From: Desulfuromonadales bacterium
Lineage (GTDB): Bacteria; Desulfobacterota; Desulfuromonadia; Desulfuromonadales; BM103
Direction: 5' to 3'
Assembly: GCA_030630015.1 (NCBI GenBank)
Contig: DAOVNV010000100.1
Coordinates: forward strand, 1 to 8,452
DNA length: 8,452 nt
The translations under genes were made by a program, and so were the position numbers. Shown here in pieces: positions 5,840 to 8,452 of the stretch (the stretch's first letter is position 1; every line of letters starts with the position of its first letter). The notes under the pieces are model-generated. The model ran no database searches. It worked only from the letters and a program-made list of their open reading frames with translations, and was not told the origin of the DNA.

Positions 5840-6438
5840 CCATCATCAAAAACGGACTGCCGCTGATTGCCCTGCTCATCTGTGGGTGTAGCTCTTCGTA
5901 TGTTGAATCCTGGGATAAAACCGTGCTCAGCCCGGGCTACTGGAACAGGTTAACTATCGAACAGCAGGCGCAAGAGACCCGGCAACAGATTGAACAGTCT
6001 CTAGCCCGTGACGACGTGGAACAGGCCCAGAAGTCCCTCCGCGATTCACGCCGGGAAAATCTTGCGGAAGACCTTCTGGCAGACCTCTATACAGTGGTCG
6101 AGAACCGACTCCTGCACGAGGCCGAACAAGCAAGCACGGCAGGCCATCCGGACAGAGCAGGCAGACTGTTTTGCATGGCACAGGAGATCTATCCGGCCGG
6201 TTCTCAACTTCAGTCGACAATCGACTTGTCCCTCGATGAGATCGCCGGTAACATTGAACAGTGCGCCGACAAACTGATGAAAAAAGGCCTGATCGCTTAT
6301 CGCTCTGGAGAGCTGGTCAGTGCGATCAAGATCTGGGGAAAAATCGGTCGGTTCCACCCGGACCACCCTCCTTCCCGGGTCGCGATAGGTACTGCCGAGC
6401 GGCAACTGAAAAGTCTCGAAATGCTTGAGTCAAGATAA
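5827..6438 (+). CDS. TPR-like outer-membrane lipoprotein, 203 aa
   Basis: ATG 5827 begins MRLVTIIKNGLPLIALLICGC: a positive n-region, a hydrophobic core and the lipobox ICG-Cys21, with Ser at +2, so signal peptidase II processing and sorting to the outer membrane are expected. The open frame extends upstream to 5776 but the upstream residues (MLFPGRDVG...) do not form a signal peptide. CGGAG lies about 5 nt before this ATG. The mature part is alpha-helical: 42-100 is polar and Gln/Glu-rich with coil-like spacing; 96-123 and 148-200 look like TPR-type helix pairs, the latter reading KKGLIAYRSGELVSAIKIW followed by HPDHPPSR, as in classic TPR units. I do not recognise a named family. The overlap with the HD-GYP gene suggests translational coupling; it might present signals to, or tune, the sensor, but that is speculation. 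TAA at 6436-6438. Confidence 0.85.
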   Translation: MRLVTIIKNGLPLIALLICGCSSSYVESWDKTVLSPGYWNRLTIEQQAQETRQQIEQSLARDDVEQAQKSLRDSRRENLAEDLLADLYTVVENRLLHEAEQASTAGHPDRAGRLFCMAQEIYPAGSQLQSTIDLSLDEIAGNIEQCADKLMKKGLIAYRSGELVSAIKIWGKIGRFHPDHPPSRVAIGTAERQLKSLEMLESR

Positions 6439-6554
6439 GCGATCTAAAATCCGCAAAAAAGAAGCGGTATCCGGGTAGAACATAATTCCTATTTCAGAGA
6501 GTTATTATCATATCCCCGGGATTTTCGCTCCTATCATGTTTCCTTGCTTTCCTC

Positions 6555-6586
6555 CCGCAGATGGGTTAAGGTCTGCGGTCTTTTCG
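6555..6586 (+). terminator. Rho-independent terminator between lipoprotein and helicase
   Basis: CCGCAGA (6555-6561) pairs perfectly with TCTGCGG (6572-6578) around a 10-nt loop, followed at once by TCTTTTCGCTTG and then a T-run (TTTTT at 6591-6595). It would end the HD-GYP/lipoprotein transcript, about 117 nt after its stop. It sits 74 nt upstream of the helicase start, so it could instead lie in that gene's leader; the simplest reading is a terminator. Confidence 0.7.
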
Positions 6587-6659
6587 CTTGTTTTTCAAGT
6601 ATTTAAGAACCGCTCGGCTTCCCATACCTTTCCCGGGCCATTTCTATACAGGATCAACC

Positions 6660-8405
6660 ATGACTGAAGATATCCAGGTCAGCTTCAAGGAGCTCGGCCT
6701 TGCACCGGCCGTATTCAAAGTGATCGACGAAGTCGGTTACGAGACCCCGTCGCCGATCCAGGCCCGCAGCATTCCGCAGCTGCTGGCCGGCCGCGACCTG
6801 CTCGGCCAGGCCCAGACCGGCACCGGCAAGACCGCGGCCTTCGCCCTGCCGCTGCTGAGCCGGATCGATGTGAAGCTGAAACAGCCACAGTTGCTGGTGT
6901 TGACACCGACCCGCGAACTGGCGCTGCAGGTGGCCGAGGCAATGCAGACCTATGCCCGGCATCTGAAGGGTTTCCAGGTGCTGCCAGTCTACGGCGGCCA
7001 GAACATGGGGCAGCAACTACGCCAGCTGGCCCGCGGAGTCCAGGCCGTGGTCGGCACTCCGGGACGGATTCAGGATCACCTGCGCCGTGGCACCCTCAAG
7101 CTTGACCAGATCCGGGCGGTGGTACTCGATGAGGCTGACGAGATGCTGAAGATGGGTTTTGTCGACGAGGTTGAGCAAATTCTTGCCGAGGCACCGCCGA
7201 CCCGGCAGATGGCACTCTTCTCGGCGACCATGCCGAAGGAGGTGCTGAAGATTGCCCGGCGCCACCTCAATGACCCCGAGGAGATCCGGATCAAGGCCAA
7301 GACCGCGACGGTCGAGACCATCAATCAGCGCTTCTGGCAGGTCAAGGGCCTGCATAAACTCGATGCCCTGACCCGCATCCTGGAAGCGGAGGAGATCGAC
7401 GGTATGCTCGTCTTCGTCCGGACCAAGACTGCAACGGCAGACCTGGCCGAGCGGCTTGAGGCACGCGGCTTTGCCTGCGCAGCCTTGAATGGCGACATGA
7501 GCCAGACGATGCGCGAGAAGACGGTCGAGCAGCTGAAGAACGGCGCCCTCGACATCGTGGTCGCCACCGATGTCGCCGCCCGCGGGCTCGATGTCAAGCG
7601 GATCAGTCACGTGGTCAACTATGATATCCCCAACGACACCGAGGCCTACGTCCACCGCATCGGCCGCACCGGCCGTGCCGGCCGCGAAGGCCAGGCGATC
7701 CTGTTCGTCGCGCCGCGGGAACGACGCATGCTCGCCAGCATCGAGCGCGCCACCCGCCAACCGATCACACCGATGAGCCTGCCGAGCCGCCGGGCGATTG
7801 CCGACCGCCGGATCAACCTATTCAACGAGCAGATCACCGAGGTGCTGCAGTCGCAGGAAATGGAGTTTTTCGAGGAACTGATCGATCAGTACCAGCACGA
7901 GCACAACACCGGCCACCGCAAGATCGCTGCGGCCCTGGCCTATCTGGCACAGAAGGAGAAGCCGCTGCAAACGCCGGAGCTGGCCGCGGAAGAGCTTCCC
8001 GAACCGCGCCAAGAACCGGCCCGGCGCGAGCGTTCCAGCCGTGGCAGAGGAACGACCGACTCCGACCTGCAGAGCTACCGCATCGAGGTCGGTCGCATGC
8101 ACGGCGTCGAGCCGAAGCATATCGTCGGTGCCATTGCCAACGAAGCACATATCGACAGCCAAAAGATTGGCCATATCCAGATCTTCGACGACCACTGCCT
8201 GGTCGACCTGCCCAGGAACCTGCCACCGCAACTGCTAAAAAAACTGCAGCCGGTCTGGGTCTGCGGCCAACGCCTGCGGATCAGTGTCGCTGGTGAAACA
8301 CGAGGTGGCCGCCCCCCCTTCAAACGTCGCCCAGCCGGCAAGAAACCTCAGGGTTGGAAGAAACCGCCGTACAAGGGCGGCAGGAAGAAACCCGCAGGGA
8401 AGTGA
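6660..8405 (+). CDS. deaD: DEAD-box ATP-dependent RNA helicase, CsdA/DeaD type, 581 aa
   Basis: All helicase motifs are present: Q-motif GYETPSPIQ (26-34), motif I AQTGTGKT (51-58), Ia PTRELALQ (83-90), Ib TPGR (133-136), II DEAD (157-160), III SAT (188-190), V ATDVAARGLD (302-311) and VI HRIGRTGR (332-339). A helical segment at about 380-430 (LFNEQITEVLQSQEMEFFE, then AAALAYLAQ) matches the CsdA dimerisation region. A DbpA/CsdA-type RNA-binding domain follows at about 470-545; its YRIEVGRMHGVEPKHIVGAI is close to E. coli CsdA, and a Lys/Arg/Gly-rich tail completes it. ATP-driven unwinding of structured RNA fits a cold-response, ribosome-assembly or RNA-decay role, by family. I chose ATG 6660, with AGGA 6 nt upstream (6650-6653); an in-frame TTG at 6588 adds 24 residues (MFFKYLRTARL...) that do not fit the family. 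Third positions are markedly GC-rich. It is probably monocistronic, with the terminator at 6555 upstream and a hairpin downstream. Confidence 0.96.
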   Translation: MTEDIQVSFKELGLAPAVFKVIDEVGYETPSPIQARSIPQLLAGRDLLGQAQTGTGKTAAFALPLLSRIDVKLKQPQLLVLTPTRELALQVAEAMQTYARHLKGFQVLPVYGGQNMGQQLRQLARGVQAVVGTPGRIQDHLRRGTLKLDQIRAVVLDEADEMLKMGFVDEVEQILAEAPPTRQMALFSATMPKEVLKIARRHLNDPEEIRIKAKTATVETINQRFWQVKGLHKLDALTRILEAEEIDGMLVFVRTKTATADLAERLEARGFACAALNGDMSQTMREKTVEQLKNGALDIVVATDVAARGLDVKRISHVVNYDIPNDTEAYVHRIGRTGRAGREGQAILFVAPRERRMLASIERATRQPITPMSLPSRRAIADRRINLFNEQITEVLQSQEMEFFEELIDQYQHEHNTGHRKIAAALAYLAQKEKPLQTPELAAEELPEPRQEPARRERSSRGRGTTDSDLQSYRIEVGRMHGVEPKHIVGAIANEAHIDSQKIGHIQIFDDHCLVDLPRNLPPQLLKKLQPVWVCGQRLRISVAGETRGGRPPFKRRPAGKKPQGWKKPPYKGGRKKPAGK

Positions 8406-8418
8406 AAACCAGCGTTCT

Positions 8419-8442
8419 GGGACACTTACACGGAAGTGTCCC
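8419..8442 (+). terminator. Strong hairpin after the helicase gene
   Basis: GGGACACTT (8419-8427) and AAGTGTCCC (8434-8442) form a perfect 9-bp stem with the 6-nt loop ACACGG, 13 nt after the helicase stop. The following TTAAGAG is not a T-run, so intrinsic termination is only likely, not proven. The stem string GGGACACTT also resembles repeats scattered near REP-associated transposases in proteobacteria (from memory), so a REP-like element is possible. The window ends at 8452. Confidence 0.6.
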
Positions 8443-8452
8443 TTAAGAGTGT

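Noticed and set aside
6046..6405. 119-codon open frame on the minus strand within the lipoprotein
   Set aside because: It is a shadow of the lipoprotein; no motifs, and the plus-strand frame has a signal peptide and lipobox.
6451..6467. CCGC...GCGG hairpin just after the lipoprotein stop
   Set aside because: It has a 4-bp stem with a 9-nt A-rich loop and no T-run; the hairpin at 6555 is far better.
6439..6660. c-di-GMP (GEMM-type) riboswitch upstream of the helicase
   Set aside because: I searched by eye for the conserved GEMM motifs and did not see them; only the terminator-like hairpin stands out.
7017..7760. 247-codon open frame antisense to the helicase
   Set aside because: Long antisense frames are expected opposite GC-rich codons; the plus strand carries all DEAD-box motifs.

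Overview
The window looks like chromosomal DNA from a Gram-negative bacterium. The gene set is an inner-membrane HAMP/HD-GYP sensor, a lipobox lipoprotein with Ser at +2, YajQ, a YbiT-like ABC-F ATPase and a CsdA/DeaD-type helicase. Together with mixed-to-high GC, this would suit a Desulfuromonadales/Geobacter-like deltaproteobacterium. That placement is inference; nothing here is diagnostic. I see no rRNA, tRNA, CRISPR array, transposase or prophage gene.

Left part (1-1295) is all on the minus strand. A cupin-fold protein (932-1276) overlaps by 8 nt a 72-residue Cys-rich protein (721-939). After a gap with a TATAAT box comes a pirin-family protein (from 599, running off the left edge). The cupin and the ABC-F gene are divergent. 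The gap between them is largely filled by a two-part inverted repeat (1296-1428) that resembles a MITE or IS-end remnant.

Centre (1462-4157): an ABC-F translation-factor ATPase (plus strand), whose second ATPase domain has an altered Walker A and Q-loop, is followed by a short intergenic segment with a perfect 32-bp tandem duplication and a REP-like motif. Then, on the minus strand, come yajQ (4157-3672) and a small HTH/zinc-ribbon regulator (3584-3252).

Right part (4316-8452), plus strand: an HD-GYP phosphodiesterase with a membrane sensor overlaps a TPR-like lipoprotein gene by 13 nt. A hairpin terminator and a DEAD-box RNA helicase with DbpA-type RNA-binding domain follow, and a strong 9-bp-stem hairpin lies at the window end.

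Functional reading: the most coherent theme is cyclic-di-GMP. A predicted c-di-GMP hydrolase sits divergent from yajQ (some homologues are reported c-di-GMP-binding effectors), which lies upstream of a DNA-binding protein. This is a hypothesis from gene order. The ABC-F ATPase and the helicase act on ribosome/RNA function and look like ordinary housekeeping or stress genes. No clearly undescribed multi-gene system is evident; the small overlapping Cys protein, the atypical ABC-F domain, the inverted repeat and the c-di-GMP neighbourhood are the best leads.
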